Origin: Hericium rajendrae | Lineage: Eukaryota; Basidiomycota; Agaricomycetes; Russulales; Hericiaceae | DNA length: 64,000 bases | Assembly (NCBI GenBank): GCA_033439255.1 | Contig: CM065884.1 | Location: forward strand, 2,170,001 to 2,234,000 | Direction of reading: 5' to 3' | Shown: in pieces, positions 25,006 to 38,152 of the stretch | How the letters are laid out: each line of letters begins with the position of its first letter | Numbering within the stretch: the first letter of the stretch is position 1 | Notes under the pieces: generated by a model | The model's database searches: none | What the model was told of the DNA's origin: nothing | The model's input: only the letters and a program-made list of their open reading frames with translations | Translations under genes and position numbers: made by a program

Positions 25006-25961
25006 ATGGCGAAGAAAAAAACTGCAAGTACTCGTTCTGCCGCACCTGCCACCCCTAATCCGACTTCAACACCCAGAGAGGTCGCATTTCCTGATCTCTC
25101 GCCCAAACCTGCCGATGACCTCTCCAGAAACGTGCTCCTGGAGGACCAGATCGTGATCCTGGATGTCCGTTTTGCTTTCGTCTTTGCTGTGGCCAGTAAC
25201 GGATGTTTCACCAGAATGTTTTATCTCTGGAAGAGTGCAGACTTTATGTCAAATTCATTGACAGTCTGCCTCTGGAACTAACTCCACCCAAAAAACGGGG
25301 AGAAGCAGATAGATTGAATTGTACTATGCTCATTTCTCATGATACGCACCATTGGGAACTCAAACTCACCTTGATTTTTGCCCAGATCGGCTGTCTATAA
25401 CATCAGCAGCCTTTGCGCAGCGGCTGTTCGCTATACTTCAGCCGCATCTCCCGCTGTTTCCTTATCCTGCCTCGAAGAAAAGGACGAATGCAACTGCACG
25501 TCCGGCCCATTCATTTAACTCAAACATACGTCTGTATAGATATACGCCATCTCAGCACTTTGGCCAGCACTACGATGACTCGGTTCGTGATACCGAAACA
25601 GGCGCAGTGTCCGAGTGGACACTGCTAATCTACCTCACCGGAGTAGAAGATGGCGTCGAAGGCGGTGAGGTACGCATGTCTGTATGACGCAGGTCGTATA
25701 TCCGTCTTTCTTACAGGATAAATCAACATCGCAGACAATTTTCTATACTAATGACAAGGGCAAGTCGTCTAGCGCAGTGGTTGCACCTCTGGTGCGCGGA
25801 TCTGCGCTTTTGCACCGGTTCGTCTTCATGGGCATGCTCTAATAACTTGAAGTTTCATACATCTTTACAGGCATGGACATGAGTGTCTCCTTCACGAGGG
25901 TTCCCCAGTACAAAATGGAACAAAATACGTTCTTCGGTCTGACGTGATGTTCATCAGTTAA
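25006..25961 (+). CDS. 2OG-Fe(II) oxygenase (prolyl 4-hydroxylase-like)
   Basis: This is a non-haem iron dioxygenase expected to hydroxylate a substrate using 2-oxoglutarate and O2. Five exons (25006-25164, 25215-25320, 25386-25669, 25717-25817, 25871-25961) sum to 246 codons plus stop, in frame. The iron ligands are visible as HYD in PSQHFGQHYDDSV and the distal His in LLHRHGHECLLHEGS. The 2-oxoglutarate-binding Arg is probably in KYVLRSDVMF near the C-terminus. The N-terminus (MAKKKTASTRSA) is short and basic, with no signal peptide, so it is likely cytosolic or nuclear. The start at 25006 gives the Lys-rich N-terminus; an upstream in-frame ATG at 24964 is possible. The substrate is not deducible. 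Confidence 0.85.
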
Positions 25962-26034
25962 GGCCACTTCCAATGAGGCGACGACAAAGTTACTTCAGAT
26001 ATGATATCTACCACCTTTCGGCTATCTTACAAGT

Positions 26035-27607
26035 TCACGTTCTTTTCCTGCCCTTTTTCCTGGACATGGGCATCCCTGCTTCTACCATATCGTCGTCCCT
26101 GTCTCGGTCATCCCTGTTCCCACCTTCCTCTCGTCTGCGTTTACGCCCATGTCCCCCATTTATGCCATTATCCCGCAATTCAGTTGCTGCCAACCTTCCC
26201 GCCTCGTCTACCCGCTCCCGCAACAGAGCCACTTCATCTTTATCAGCTGGCCAGAGCTCCATCTGCTTCCCTATCACCTCCTCAATGCGCTGGATGAGTT
26301 CGACGTCATATTGCGTGACAAGGGTGATGGATTTCCCTGAACGACCTGCGCGGGCTGTCCTACCGACTCGGTGAATGTAGTCTTTCGAGTGGGTCGGGAT
26401 ATCGAAGTTGATAACCACATCAACAGATGGGATATCCAAACCTCTGTCGGGTGTGTCAGCGTCGATCTAGACAGAGGTTGGCTGGGGCAGAACTCGTACC
26501 TGCTGGCAACGTCCGTTGCTACTAAAATGCTGCGACCGCCGCTCTTGAATTTGCTTAAAGCACCGAGACGTTGACTCTGGCTTAGTTGACCGTGAAGCGG
26601 CACGGCTGGGAAACCTAATGTCCGTAGAATCATGGATAGTCTATCGGAGGCCGTTGAGTGTTTAGGCTTGGTGACTTGGAGAAGCGACGTACCTCTGTGC
26701 GTCGTGCACTGTCCTCGTGAATACCATCATTGAGTTTTGAGCGAGTGAATTGGCTAGATAGATAAGATGCACGTCTTTTTGGGATAATGGAATAAAAAGG
26801 TAATATTGTAGTAATGTCGAGACTGTAGAGTACCTGGACATGGGAGGAGAAAGTGAGTACGGCAAGTGCTGTAACCCCTGCAAAAAAGCATACTTGGTGG
26901 AGACTTCCACTCGGACTGGATTTGAAAGACTGGCACGCTGAAGCTTGGCCACTTTTGTGGTCATGGTAGCAGAAAAGAGATATGTCGTTCTTTCCTTCGG
27001 GATGACCTTGAGAATCTTGTCGATCACCGGACCAAAGTCCATGTCCAGTAGACGATCAGCCTCGTCCATGACCTACAAATGGCTTCGTTAGGACACGAGT
27101 GGGATCATACACATGACATACCAAGAACTTTAGGCCTCGAAGACTGAATCCCTTCGTATTTTCGAGGTGGTCATTCAGCCGCCCAGGCGTCGCGACTATG
27201 ATATGCGGCCGCTTCGCCAATGCAATGGACTGCTGAACCCTATCCATGCCTCCCACCAGTACCACGCATCGCACACCAATAGGAGCCCCCAAGGCTTCAA
27301 ACTGTTGAGAAATTTGATAAGCCAATTCGCGGGTCGGCGCTAGGATGCAGGCAAACAATCCCTTAGGCTCCTCCCATAGTTTCTGGAGGATAGGAAGAGC
27401 AAAAGCAGCGGTCTTGCCGGACCCCGTAGACGCGACGCCGATAACATCTCGGCCTGCCAGTGCATGCGGTAAGGCTTCCCTCTGAATATCCGTGGGCGTG
27501 GAAAATTTGAGCTGCTCAAGGGCCTCAAGGAGCGGTTCAATCAGTCCAAAAGACTTAAACGTGGGTGGTGGTGAGGCCGAAGTAGTTGCTTCTTCAGGAG
27601 AAGGCAT
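26035..27607 (-). CDS. RRP3: DEAD-box ATP-dependent RNA helicase RRP3 (DDX47)
   Basis: This nucleolar helicase acts in pre-18S rRNA processing for the small ribosomal subunit. Five exons (27607-27122, 27072-26894, 26833-26693, 26640-26500, 26443-26035) join in frame to 451 residues. Motifs in order: Q motif (FKSFGL...PTDIQ), motif I ASTGSGKT, Ia PTRELA, GG, Ib [15 protein letters not shown] (DEAD), [32 protein letters not shown] and [12 protein letters not shown]. The sequences [17 protein letters not shown] and [11 protein letters not shown] are characteristic of RRP3 rather than other DEAD-box proteins. The C-terminus is basic ([16 protein letters not shown]), suiting nucleolar targeting. 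It is divergent with the TRAPPC10 gene, with 250 bp between the starts. Confidence 0.95.
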
Positions 27608-27858
27608 TGCAAGCAAACAAAGGCCTTTGCAACGTAGCGGGGTAGCGGTGAAATGCAGAAGAGAATTCGACAATTCCTGCAAGATTGTCGCAGAGATCAA
27701 TTAGTTACGTAAGCGTCGCCGATGCGGGCCGGTGTCTACAAGCAAGAGGACGAGTTACGCTTGTATTCCCCTACCAACTCGACCAGGCTACTTGAGCTTC
27801 CATATCGAATGCACTGATTCACCCTGTCCAGGTCTCACCCTGACCTCAAAGGCCATTA
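27608..27858. promoter_or_regulatory. Divergent promoter RRP3 / TRAPPC10
   Basis: It is a 251-bp region between two start codons pointing away from each other. CT-rich tracts precede the plus-strand start. No TATA box is obvious, as expected for housekeeping genes. Confidence 0.5.
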
Positions 27859-30800
27859 ATGTCGTCCCACGTTCTCGTCACCTACGCCTCGTCCCAGTCG
27901 TTTCTATCCTCCGACCAATGGAGGCATGTTCAAAATGCTCTGCTTTCTCACTTTCCACTGCGGAGCATACACTGGAAGCCTCTTTCACGCCCGTCTGTGA
28001 GGACCATACAGGAGTTAGACGTGAAACTGGTCCCCTTTGACAGCATTCGCGACGAGCTTACATCTCAGGTCCCCTCTACACTAGTGGAGAAGCCTCTCCT
28101 GAACCTCTACATTGTTCATTGTGAGGTAAATACTTACATCCATCATTGTTCATGTAACTGAGGCCTGCCTTTCTCCAGGATAGTGACGCGTACCGAACAA
28201 CTGTTCGAAAGCAGATCAAAGACTGGCATGCTATTATCAATCAACGCAAGAATCAAGAGTGGATCATCTTGCAGGTCAACAAAGTCGGCGCAGAGACGGC
28301 AGCAGGCGGATTCTTTCAGATGAAGGGGTCAGTTCTGGATAAAATCAGAGCTGACTTCAACGTCGACAAACGCGATAGGTCTCGAATTTCCTCTTTACTC
28401 CCATCTTGTCTAACTTATTCGCGACACGTTCTGCAGATGTGTCCAGCTTACATGGTCTACGGGACAAGATAACCCAGCTGCATGGGCTGATCTGATTTCC
28501 AAGGTTAAGGACGGCATCTTGACAGCATTCGATGCTGCCGTTTCACAGAGAGAGGACGAGGTCAAACGTTCCGAGAGTCAACGCCTAATGCCGGGCTGGA
28601 ATTTCTGCACATTTTTTATATTGAAGGCAACTGAGATTCTATTTCTTTAAATGTCTATCGGCTAACTTTTTATTTTATTTTCAGGAGAGTCTGGCAACAT
28701 CATTTGAGGGCATGTCTCTGTTTGAGGATGCCCTAATGCAATACGATGAGCTCGACCTGTCTTTCAACCACGTTTTGCGGGAAAGGAACTTGTCCTGGTT
28801 TGGAACACTTATAGTTGCCGGGCCCCAGGACGATTCGCTGCCTCTCCTCTCCATAGACAAGAAACCATATCGGGACTTGATTCTGGCCAATTCCATCACT
28901 GTGTTCGACTTTCGGATTTATCTCTTGGCACGACAATGCATTCTGCTTTGGAGATTAGGCCGATTAGCTGAGGTTTGTCATAGCGCAACCTCGTTCCTGA
29001 CCTCATTTGGAAAAAGGTTACGAGATGTTGAGGTATGTGATCATCTGTCCACGTCGGGAGATAGTCATTGATATTGAACTCTCAGGTTATCTTACCACGA
29101 TTTTTCATTGAATCATGGATCTATTCCTCTGCGCTGAGCGTCGTTGAGCAAACGGAATCATGGGCTCAGGGCGTAACCCTTGAGAATTCTGGTAAACAGT
29201 CATTTAGTGCAGCAAAGGCCGAATTGCTAGAGTTAGCAAGGCATCAGGTGCAGACCTACGTCACCTGATTTTTGCCCGCTATTTGATTAATGGACATACA
29301 GCTCGACATCATAGGTATAGGAGCTGGCCATCTACCATCAAAGCCGCCGTTCTCCATGCCACTTCCGGCCAAAGGCCAGGAGCCTTCAAAGCGCTCATCA
29401 CGCCAGATCAGTAAAGCAGACATATTGGCCTCTATCGGGGACAAAGAAGCATTCTATGATCTCTACATCGCTCTTTCGAACAGGGCTATAGAGTCTTATG
29501 CTAAGGCAGGCCGGCGGAAGTTCGCACTGAAGTTGCATGGCAGCCTTGCAGCATTGGACGTGTATGTCTACTTATACTTGTTGTGCCGTGACCTTGCACT
29601 AACCTCGTCCAGGCATCGAGGCCGGCTGTCTCAGGCCTTGCAGACCTATTCTTCCCTTCCCGCACATTATGCGCCATATAAATGGAGCTCTCTAGAATCG
29701 TATATGCTTTCACGGGCCATTCAAACGTATGATCAAGGGGAGAACGCGAAGGATCAACAATGGATCAACGTCACGTTGTCTTTCCTCAGGTCATATGTAA
29801 CTGATCTGGGAAAAGATTTGCTTATGCAAGAGGGCGACAACACTGTTTTTGTCGGAAATATCGTGCAGTCGCTTCGAGCCGCGGTTCGGAATATAGATAC
29901 AGGTAGCCAACCTTCTCAATTGTGTCGTCCGATCTTAGTGACTCATGGAGCGTAGAATTCACCGAAGCGGACCATCCTGCAATCACGATCCGTATCCCAA
30001 ACCCTAATGCTCGACTAGCAGAATCAGAGGATGGATTATATCTTGATATCTCTGCAGAAAACCGCCTGCCATGCGTGAGTAGTTACTTAACGAGTTTCTT
30101 CTTATACCAGACTCACAAATAGAAGCAGGACATACCGATCAACCAAATTCGCCTTTTTCTCGCTGGCCGAGAGTCAGAGCGGTTGACGTTCTCCTCAACT
30201 ACGGAGACTCTTAAGTCCGGAACATCAACAGTCATCCTCTTTTGCCCCGTATGTCTTCTTTATGTTTTGCTGTAAGTGCTCGTTGTAACTGGAGCAGACT
30301 GCATCATCAGGGACATTTTTAGTGGATTCGAGTGAGGCCTGGATGTCTCATCTGCACTTCCAATGGAATCATCGTGATAGCCCATCATCAAAAAAAAGGT
30401 CTGTACGCCCGAGGAAGGCGCCCACTATCGTTCGACTTCCTAGAGATTTGCGCGCTTTTGACGTGCGTATACGCCGACCCCGCTCTAGTACGTGCAGACT
30501 ATCCGTCATTCCAAGAATGAGTATAGCTAATTCACACGTAGTCAAACTTGGAACTCCTCCCACCTTGCTTATGGCAGTGTCAACTGGAAGAAATCACATT
30601 TCACAGGCAAAGTTTACATTGACATCACCGTCCGCGATCGATTTCCGGATTTCAGATGCAGAAATAGACACCGGCAGTAAGTGATTCTGATTATGACCAT
30701 GTCGCCTTAGTCACCATCTATAGGTCCAGGGTCATTAGAGGCAATAGGCGACAGCATTGTCCTATCAGACATCCCTGAGGATGCCAGTGTTTCAGTTCTG

Positions 30801-32409
30801 ATCCCTCACAGCGACGCTTCAGCTCTGCACGCTATAGTGAGTTCGCATCATTAAGTCTTATTAGTCGACTTACAACACTGCTCGAATAGCATGTCAATAT
30901 ATCTGTGGAGTATCATACATCATCACAGCCTTCCATCACTCGGACGCTATGGACAACAAGCAGGGTTCCGACTTCCTTACCTGTTGCTGTCAATGTACAG
31001 GATTTTTTCCGCGGGGACAGGTGAGCAAGCCAGATAATCGGCTATCTGAGTTCTATACATACTCTCTGTAGATTATTATCCAGGTTCACCATATCGACCA
31101 CGTCTTATCAGCATATACGGCTTGCCGGTGCGAGGTTGGAAGCCATAGGCGACGGGTCCAACAACGTCATGATATCGGGAGCACAACCACACCAGCGGAG
31201 AATAACTGTAGGTTCCCGTCTGGATTCACTTTTGCGGGAGATGTTTTATCTACTTAACAGACAATGACACCGGCGAGGCCAGCAAATTTCCTGTTTGAGC
31301 TTAAGTCGAAACATGGGGAAGGTAGATATTTCAGCCCTCTCTCTCCTTCATGCTTACTGATAGATCCTCAAGTGCGAGATCCATTGTGGCTCTGCATCAG
31401 ATACCGAATGTTGCGTGACGGTGAGTGTCTAGCTCCGAGCATAAGATACCTGCTCATGTGGGATTGTCAGAGGTTGAATCAATTATAGAGGAATCCGTTG
31501 ATAAAGTTCTTTCGGACCTGCCTGGCCTGCAGACACAACGAAGCGCTCTGATCGACCACGTCGTACAAGCCTTGGAAAGCGACGTAAAATGGGTGCAGAT
31601 TTATGGCGTTACCGGGCAATTACAAGTCCCGAACACCAACACAATTCAGGACGAAGGACTGAATGATGCACTTCGCTCCGTGCTGGAGGTCCGTATTAAA
31701 TCGTAAACTGTGAAGGAAAGCTACTGACTGACTGGTTGACTCAGACTCTGGGCCAAACACGGCGTCCGGATGTAGATAGTGGTGCTTGGCGGGAGATCAA
31801 GATCCCTGTTGATGTTCCACTCATGAATGTCAGTTTCTTTTACTGTTCCTTCGGTTCGGGCATCAGACGTACCCCAATTTCCAGATTTTGGCTGCGGCGA
31901 GGATCCAAATTTTGCACATGCCCTTTTCTACGGAGGCTTCAAGTCTGTCTCCACCTGTGTATGCTGGACAGCCTATCTCCGCCCTTCTGACCATTGAAAC
32001 TTCTTGCCGTTGGGGACCACATGCGAATGGCGACAAGAAGAGCTACAGAATGAGATTCGATGTTGAAGAGATGGTTCGGGATTGGTTGGTGAGTGGAAGA
32101 AAGCGCGGTGATTTCGAGGCAAAGGTATGGGCAATCTCGACAGGACAAGTGCTATCGACTGAAATATGGTTGCGATAGGATGGCGAGACGTACTCCGCAC
32201 CGATCACTCTGATTGCTCTGCATCACGGCGAGCTACCGCTCCCGAAGGTCTCCGTCGCCGCTCTTCCCCTGGGAGGGGAAATGACTATGGGATCCTTCTC
32301 TCTGCCAAATGCCGAGACATATCAAGTTCATGGAGCAGAAAAAGTCCTCGTCATGCCCAGAGGTGGCCGAAGCACATTTGTGCTCGGCATGGGAGAAGGG
32401 CTCGATTAG
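27859..32409 (+). CDS. TRS130: TRAPP II complex subunit TRAPPC10 / Trs130
   Basis: This is a large subunit of the TRAPP II tethering complex, which acts at the late Golgi and endosomes as part of the exchange factor for Ypt31/Rab11-type GTPases. The start MSSHVLVTYASSQSFLSSDQ and the following RSIHWKPLSRPSVRTIQELD are the conserved N-terminus. Next come the TRAPPC10-type helical region (WFGTLIVAGPQDDSLPLLSI, SITVFDFRIYLLARQCILLW) and the C-terminal beta-sandwich part (ESERLTFSSTTETLKSG, WGPHANGDKKSYRMRFDVEE). It ends in VLVMPRGGRSTFVLGMGEGLD-stop. There are at least fifteen exons with short GT/AG introns and no disrupted exon. It converges on ALG3, with 267 bp between the stops. The distinction from the yeast homologue rests on motifs only. 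Confidence 0.9.
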
Positions 32410-32676
32410 TGCCGTGTTGTCTTGATAATTTATACCATCGTTTGTCCATAATCATTCGGCACCGGCTGACTTCTGACTTGTGTTACGCAAGTCTCCTTAG
32501 TTCGGCTTACGACCATGTATCGCGCTTGCCCATCATTTTGGTCTACAAACGACAAGCGGAAGTCATGATATGGTGCACTTCGTGATAGTAAAAACCGTTT
32601 ATTTGCTATAAAGTCGTCACCAATGTAGCCAAATGTCTGCATCTGGATGCAGCATCGCGTGTCACTGACCGAAAGG

Positions 32677-34224
32677 TCAGCTCGCCTTGTGTTTTTCTTC
32701 TGTCGAAGCACCGGACCACACCCCAATCAAAATGACCGCGTTTGCCGAGCACAATACTGCAGAGGATAAGGTTGTCGACGGAAATACGTTCCACGCGTAT
32801 TCGATGGCTCCCAAAAGCAGGATTCTGTGGCCGACCGTTAGTAAGCTGAAGAATACGACTCTCAGAACGACATACTTCACGAGGTTCGGATAGCGTGTCT
32901 TCCATGCAAGGAAAGGGACCTGCCAAGCATACCAGGAATAAAATTGGTAGTGAAGCGACCGAGCGAATAAGATGCCGATCAGATTAGAGGTGAAGAGGAT
33001 AGTTATCGTTTCTGTGCATGTTATCAGTACTCGGATGACAGATGCCCATTGTGAGGGGTACTCACCGTCCGGTAGTAAGGGCGAGAGGCTTGGTGGCTGT
33101 TGAGGACGTCGCAGACCCCTCAGCAGGACAGCCAATACGCCACCGTCCTTCTGACACCATCTTGTCAAGCCAAATATGATCAAAACCGAGAGATGGGAGA
33201 GCAATAGAGTCCTAGCAAAGACTGGATTGAGGAATGTGTCCTCAGAGAAAAACCTCCAATTGACGGTCCATTTATAAAGAAATATGCGAGACAAGTCGAA
33301 TGCATTCTTCAGATAAGGCCTGGGATGTTCGCGCAGGAAAGGTAGAGCGAGGACAGCCTGTACAGAAGCCATTGTCAAGAGAAGGCGTAATGTTTTAACC
33401 AGTCCACGGCGTCTGAAAAGGACGACGAGGATTCCTGGTAGATATAGGAAGACGGACATCTTCACAGAAAATGCTGCACTACGAGGTCGCTGACATGATA
33501 TGTTTGACGGTGAAATAGAATAACGTGTACTTACCTGAACAGCAAAGTGGCGAGGCTGTCGAGTCCTCGCACGTAGGCAAGTATAGAGAGTTGAGTGAGC
33601 ACGACAGCCCAGCAGTCATTGAATAGTCGAAGCACGAAAATAGAATGTACTCTTTTGCTGAGCGGGAGTAACAACAGCACCCAATTCGGCATGGTACCAG
33701 CGCTGCGGTATACGGCGCACGCAAGAGCCAAAGACGCCACATACAAAACGGCGTATATCTGTTGCGCGGAAAGAAGGTCTTCTCCGGACTGGGTTAAATT
33801 GTACAATAATTGATGGATGTAGACGTGCCCGGCGGGATACCTGTGAAATGATTATAATTTATGCAGCAGGGCACTAATAAACTCGTTGACTCACACAAGC
33901 GGACCCGTAGGCCCACTGATGTTGGAATAATTGCGCTCCCCTTTCAGATACAATGTTATGTGGTACATGTACGTCTTCCAGTCGATTTCTGTGTCTGCAG
34001 CAAGTTAGTGAGAACCACCACTCGCGAGATCGAGACATACATGGCACGAAGCGGATGATGAGTTGAGTGAGCAAAGCATCTCCGACGATAACGAGACAAG
34101 CAAGAGTCCAGAAGTACTGAGGGTCTGTGAGCAGATGTCGTAAAGCATGTGCAGCGGAGACGGCGAGCGCGAAGGACATGATCGGCGCGGACACGAAGCT
34201 CTTGCGAAAGCACCTGGTCGACAT
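32677..34224 (-). CDS. ALG3: ALG3 dolichyl-P-Man:Man5GlcNAc2-PP-dolichol alpha-1,3-mannosyltransferase
   Basis: This ER membrane enzyme adds the first lumenal mannose (alpha-1,3) to the lipid-linked oligosaccharide precursor of N-glycans. Diagnostic motifs are [10 protein letters not shown] after the first membrane segment, [57 protein letters not shown] and, near the end, [20 protein letters not shown]. Around ten hydrophobic segments are visible. Minus-strand exons join cleanly; for example the VPY-TEIDW junction is near 34040 and the PLV-YPAG junction is at about 33840. The start at 34224 (MSTRCFRKS) is chosen; an internal Met at 34179 ([10 protein letters not shown]) is an alternative. 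It lies back to back with the gene at 34389, with a 164-bp gap. Confidence 0.92.
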
Positions 34225-34388
34225 ACCACATTTCCTTTTATGGATCCCTAATATGATCACAGCACTTAGCCTAAGCCTGAGGCTTTTCTTGTGCCTTTTC
34301 TCGAGTTGGTCTCTAGCTGACCAGCGACTTGTTCCTACTCTTCTATCCGTCACGACCTTTCTAAAGAACGCACGACTTTCATAATAGT

Positions 34389-36224
34389 ATGTATTCCCCA
34401 CAGCACAGATTAGATACCCCACCACCCCCTTCTCATTTCCGGCCTCGCCCATGGTCTCCCGATCCAGAGGACCCGCTTCCTTCCACACAGTCCTTGCGAT
34501 ACCAGCGGACACCCAACAATATCACAAATGTGCATTGGGCCTCAGCACAATACCAGAGTCGACGTCACGAAGCCAGCGATCACTCTGTGGAAGCGCTTGA
34601 CCTAGCAGACTATGCCGACATGCTCCGCGATCCTCTCTCTCCAGTGGATATGGCATTAAGCCTCGCCCAGCCAGCGTCGTTCCGTCCGTATCCTGAATAT
34701 CCACCATCTCCGCCGCCAATGCGCCCATTTTCTGTAAATAGCCAGGACTCGCTGCAAGCCCCTTCGCTTGTCCAATCCCCTACGCTCTCCAGTGCTTCCC
34801 ATTCCCATGCATCCTTCGCATCCTATGCAGTGCCGGAACGCCGTCCAATTTCTGCTCCCTCCCCACTCTCGCATCATCCTTCGTCACAGAGGACCTCTCG
34901 TTACCAGCCTCTTCTGCCTACCGCCGTACAATCGGCCTCGGAGCGTGCGCTAGGCGCTCACTCCGAGATTAACATCTCGCACTTCCCTGCCTGGTCGCGC
35001 AATTGGTATACGCAACAGCAGAAGCAAAGCTACAAGGCACACCCATCCATGGAAATGATACAACCCGCGTTCTTTGACCCGACGTATGCCACTGCCAATG
35101 CAGACGTATTGCCTGGTGTTACTGGCCATTTTTCTCCATATTCCAATATGCCAGATCCATCTTTTGATATTCTCCCGTGGTCTGACACGGATCCACCGGC
35201 ATACGCGTCACCGATTGATGGGGGTATGAAAGCGGAAAGGATGCGAATGCTAGAGCAGGAGTTTGGGACTAAAGAGGCAAACGAGGAAGAGCAAGAAGAG
35301 AAGCTGGTCGGAAACGTGGATCTCAAAGGCAGGATGATCACCCAGGGGCCCAAAAAAAGGACGGCAGTCAGACTCTTCGAGGGGCTGATGTCTTTTGCAG
35401 TGGCTGTAACCTCTATCTATGCTGCCTTGGTGAATTTGTTCTCTTGCGACTTCATTCAGGTCATAAGATGCTCATGGAAGCATTTATAGGCAATCAAACC
35501 TCCTACGCCCCCTCCTCCCCAAGGAAAACCGCAAACATTTACCCTCTATATCCTGTCTGCGATTACGTTCCTCGCGTTGGCATACGTCTTTTGTATCCGA
35601 CCATGTTTCTCAGGACGACGAATGAATCCGGATGGTTCTATAAACGGCCTAGGTCCCGTGGTTCTTCCCGTTCAAGCTTTTCCAGGTACTCAGCAAAAGA
35701 AAAGGAGGAAAAATAAGACTGTTGGCCAGGCAGAACCTGTACAGGTCAATCTCATCATCGATCCGACTATGTTTAACCAGGGCAGCCATGGCGTGGGCCA
35801 GGACGACGGAGAGTTGGCCGGGAATGGCGATGAATATTCCTCGGCCGTGTCTTCTGGCCAGATTGGGCGGCGGCCGAAGCGGCGAAATGTGTTTCAAGCG
35901 CTGGCACTAGAGGAGCAGTGGAAGCGGGCACGAAAGGAACTGAAATGGGTTTTATTCTTCGACATCACAGCCCTGATTGCATGGGCTGTGGAGTTTGGGT
36001 GGATTCTTATCGAGGAGAAGTGTCCAGTTGGAGGGTTCAAGGGCTGGTAAATATTTGGATTCTCTTGAGTGATTTTTATGGACTTACATCGCTCTGCCAG
36101 GTGCAACATGTACAATGTGGCCTCGGCTGGCGCGTGCCTCCTTTTTATCTCCTTTGGGTTCAGTACATTCTTCGACGTCAAGGATCTGCACTGTAGCAGG
36201 ATTTCTCCCCGCACGCGAACATAG
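34389..36224 (+). CDS. Basidiomycete membrane protein with long disordered N-terminus
   Basis: Function is unknown. The first 310 residues are Pro/Ser-rich and probably disordered (DTPPPPSHFRPRPWSPDPED, PEYPPSPPPMRPF), ending in an acidic coiled-coil-like stretch (EANEEEQEEKLVG). Four hydrophobic segments follow: LMSFAVAVTSIYAAL, FTLYILSAITFLALAYVFCI, VLFFDITALIAWAVEFGWIL and VASAGACLLFISFGFSTFF. Between the second and third is a cytosol-like loop with a basic KKRRKNK and a charged KRARKELKW lead-in. Three exons (34389-35429, 35490 to about 36048, then the last exon to the stop at 36224) join in frame. The Pro-rich tail followed by a four-segment membrane domain recalls uncharacterised agaricomycete membrane proteins, but I cannot name the family. 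Confidence 0.75.
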
Positions 36225-36529
36225 CGATTGATGGATCATTGTGTTGACTTGTGATTTTCTAGGCACGGACTGTGATTTATATTAGGCTTATTTACTGGAC
36301 GTGTATGTATTTGCATATGTGCTTGTTGACGACTTGTTACGAAATGATGACGACTTTTGATGACGCCGGTCCATGGAACAAGCGCAATACTGTACTGTAT
36401 TATGCGGACGCTGTGACAGATCCCATGATGGCACTTACCCGGGGCGATCGTAGTAGTCCGAGACGGTCTACGCCCTTCTAGCACTGCAGTGACTGCACTT
36501 CGGTCGAACGCCTCCCCTAACTCCTGGTT

Positions 36530-37867
36530 ATGCCTCGGCCAGCATTTGACCATGGAGCGGCCAGCTCGTCTTTTTCTTCCATCGCCGCTACAGCCCATGC
36601 TGAACATAATGTCAACATGCCCATCCCGAACTCGGCTGTTGGCTGCGCCGCTCTTCTCGCAACTATCACTGACCTCCAGATCCCTCATTTCCTTGCACCA
36701 GTGATCACTAGCGCAACTAGGGCAACTCGCGATCGCCTTATAATAGTCCTGTTCTCCCGCTTGTTTAATGCGCCGCGAAAGTCACCCAGTCCTACTGCAG
36801 CCAGAAGAAATAGCACCGACTCAACAGGGACTAACAGGTCTAGCTCGGGCATCTCGCATACAACGAAATGGGATGAGGTGCAGAGGCTATTGACATATGT
36901 CTACGTGCAGGCAACCAAGGTTGCGCAGGACATGGACAAGGTGCTTCTGGATGTCGATGTGCTCCTAAGAGGCACGGACGACGATCTCGAAGAGGACGTT
37001 GCAAAGGGAGTGGAGATGGTATTCCGAATAGAGGGAGGTACGTGCTATGTTCTCGTCCGCATCTAATACCTCAGGCATAGAGCTTCATCAGACTGTATCC
37101 CTGCACCGCTGCCTCAGTCCATAGCCTCTCTGCGAACATCATGGCACATTCCCGGAGAACAGACATCAGAGACTCCTCAGCATGCACCTCTTTCGCCTAC
37201 CCTTTCACCCACATTTGATGAGGAACCATCCGCATTCCCCGTGGTTGCCGTAGGCGGGACGTTTGATCACCTTCATGCCGGGCATAAGATACTCCTCAGC
37301 ATGGCTGCCTGGATTGCCGAGGAGAAGCTTATTGTTGGCGTAACAGGTGTGTCAAATATCTCCATTGTCATGTGCCACTAGATACATCATGAATATCTAG
37401 ATGAATCGCTCCTCCAAAAGAAGGCGAACAAGCACATATTGGAATCGCTTGAGACACGAATGCAACGGGTTCGACAATTCTTAGAGCTGTTCAAGCCCGG
37501 CCTCATCTACGACATCGTGCCTATAAACGATGTATATGGGCCAACTGGCTGGGATCCCAATATTCAAGCTCTGGTGGTGAGCCGGGAGACCCTCTCTGGC
37601 GGTGAAGCGAGTATGTGGACTGAGCATGCCATCTCAATGTCATGTATTTACCCTGGTTCGACTCTCACAGTAGATCGGCATCGCATGGAGAAGTCGCTAC
37701 CACCCCTGCGGACATTTGTCATCGACGTGATCTCGCATAATTCTGCACGGCTTGACGAGGAGGACTTGGAGCTAATGCGGCAGACGAAGATGAGCAGCAC
37801 GTTTATCAGGGAGTGGATTGTGAGGCATCAGCGCAATAAAGACAAAGGTGTGACTGGGCGGGAGTAA
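36530..37867 (+). CDS. CAB4: Phosphopantetheine adenylyltransferase (CoA synthesis)
   Basis: It transfers AMP from ATP to 4'-phosphopantetheine, giving dephospho-CoA, the fourth step of CoA synthesis in the cytosol. Four exons (36530-37037, 37083-37346, 37401-37610, 37671-37867) sum to 392 codons plus stop. The nucleotidyltransferase signature is GGTFDHLHAGHKILL at about residues 235-250, followed by NDVYGPTG and ALVVSRETLSGGEAI, then the ISHNSA and KMSSTFIREW block that ends this enzyme family. The 230 residues before the catalytic domain are Ser-rich and helical, with a stretch WDEVQRLLTYVYVQATKVAQ. That is an extension compared with the minimal bacterial enzyme (about 160 residues) and longer than I recall for yeast Cab4. 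Confidence 0.9.
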
Positions 37868-38152
37868 AGAGGAAGCGAGAGTAATGGTCGTAAACTTGTG
37901 TACTGTATGTCTCGGTGATTCGTTGTCGAGAATGGGGAGTTGAGTAAATAAAGCCAAAGCGCTATGTACCAAGGCGCGCTTGCGGCGCCATGCTTGCTTG
38001 TAAGGCAGTGAACGACTCGTTGAGTCTACACCGCTACCTCCCCTTACCGTGATACCCCCACAGCACCACCCGCCTCTTTCTGTGTTCCACTTTTCTTATT
38101 GCTTCTTGATATCGGTTTAACTGCTTCTTGTAAAGTGATTTCCTAGGTCGAC

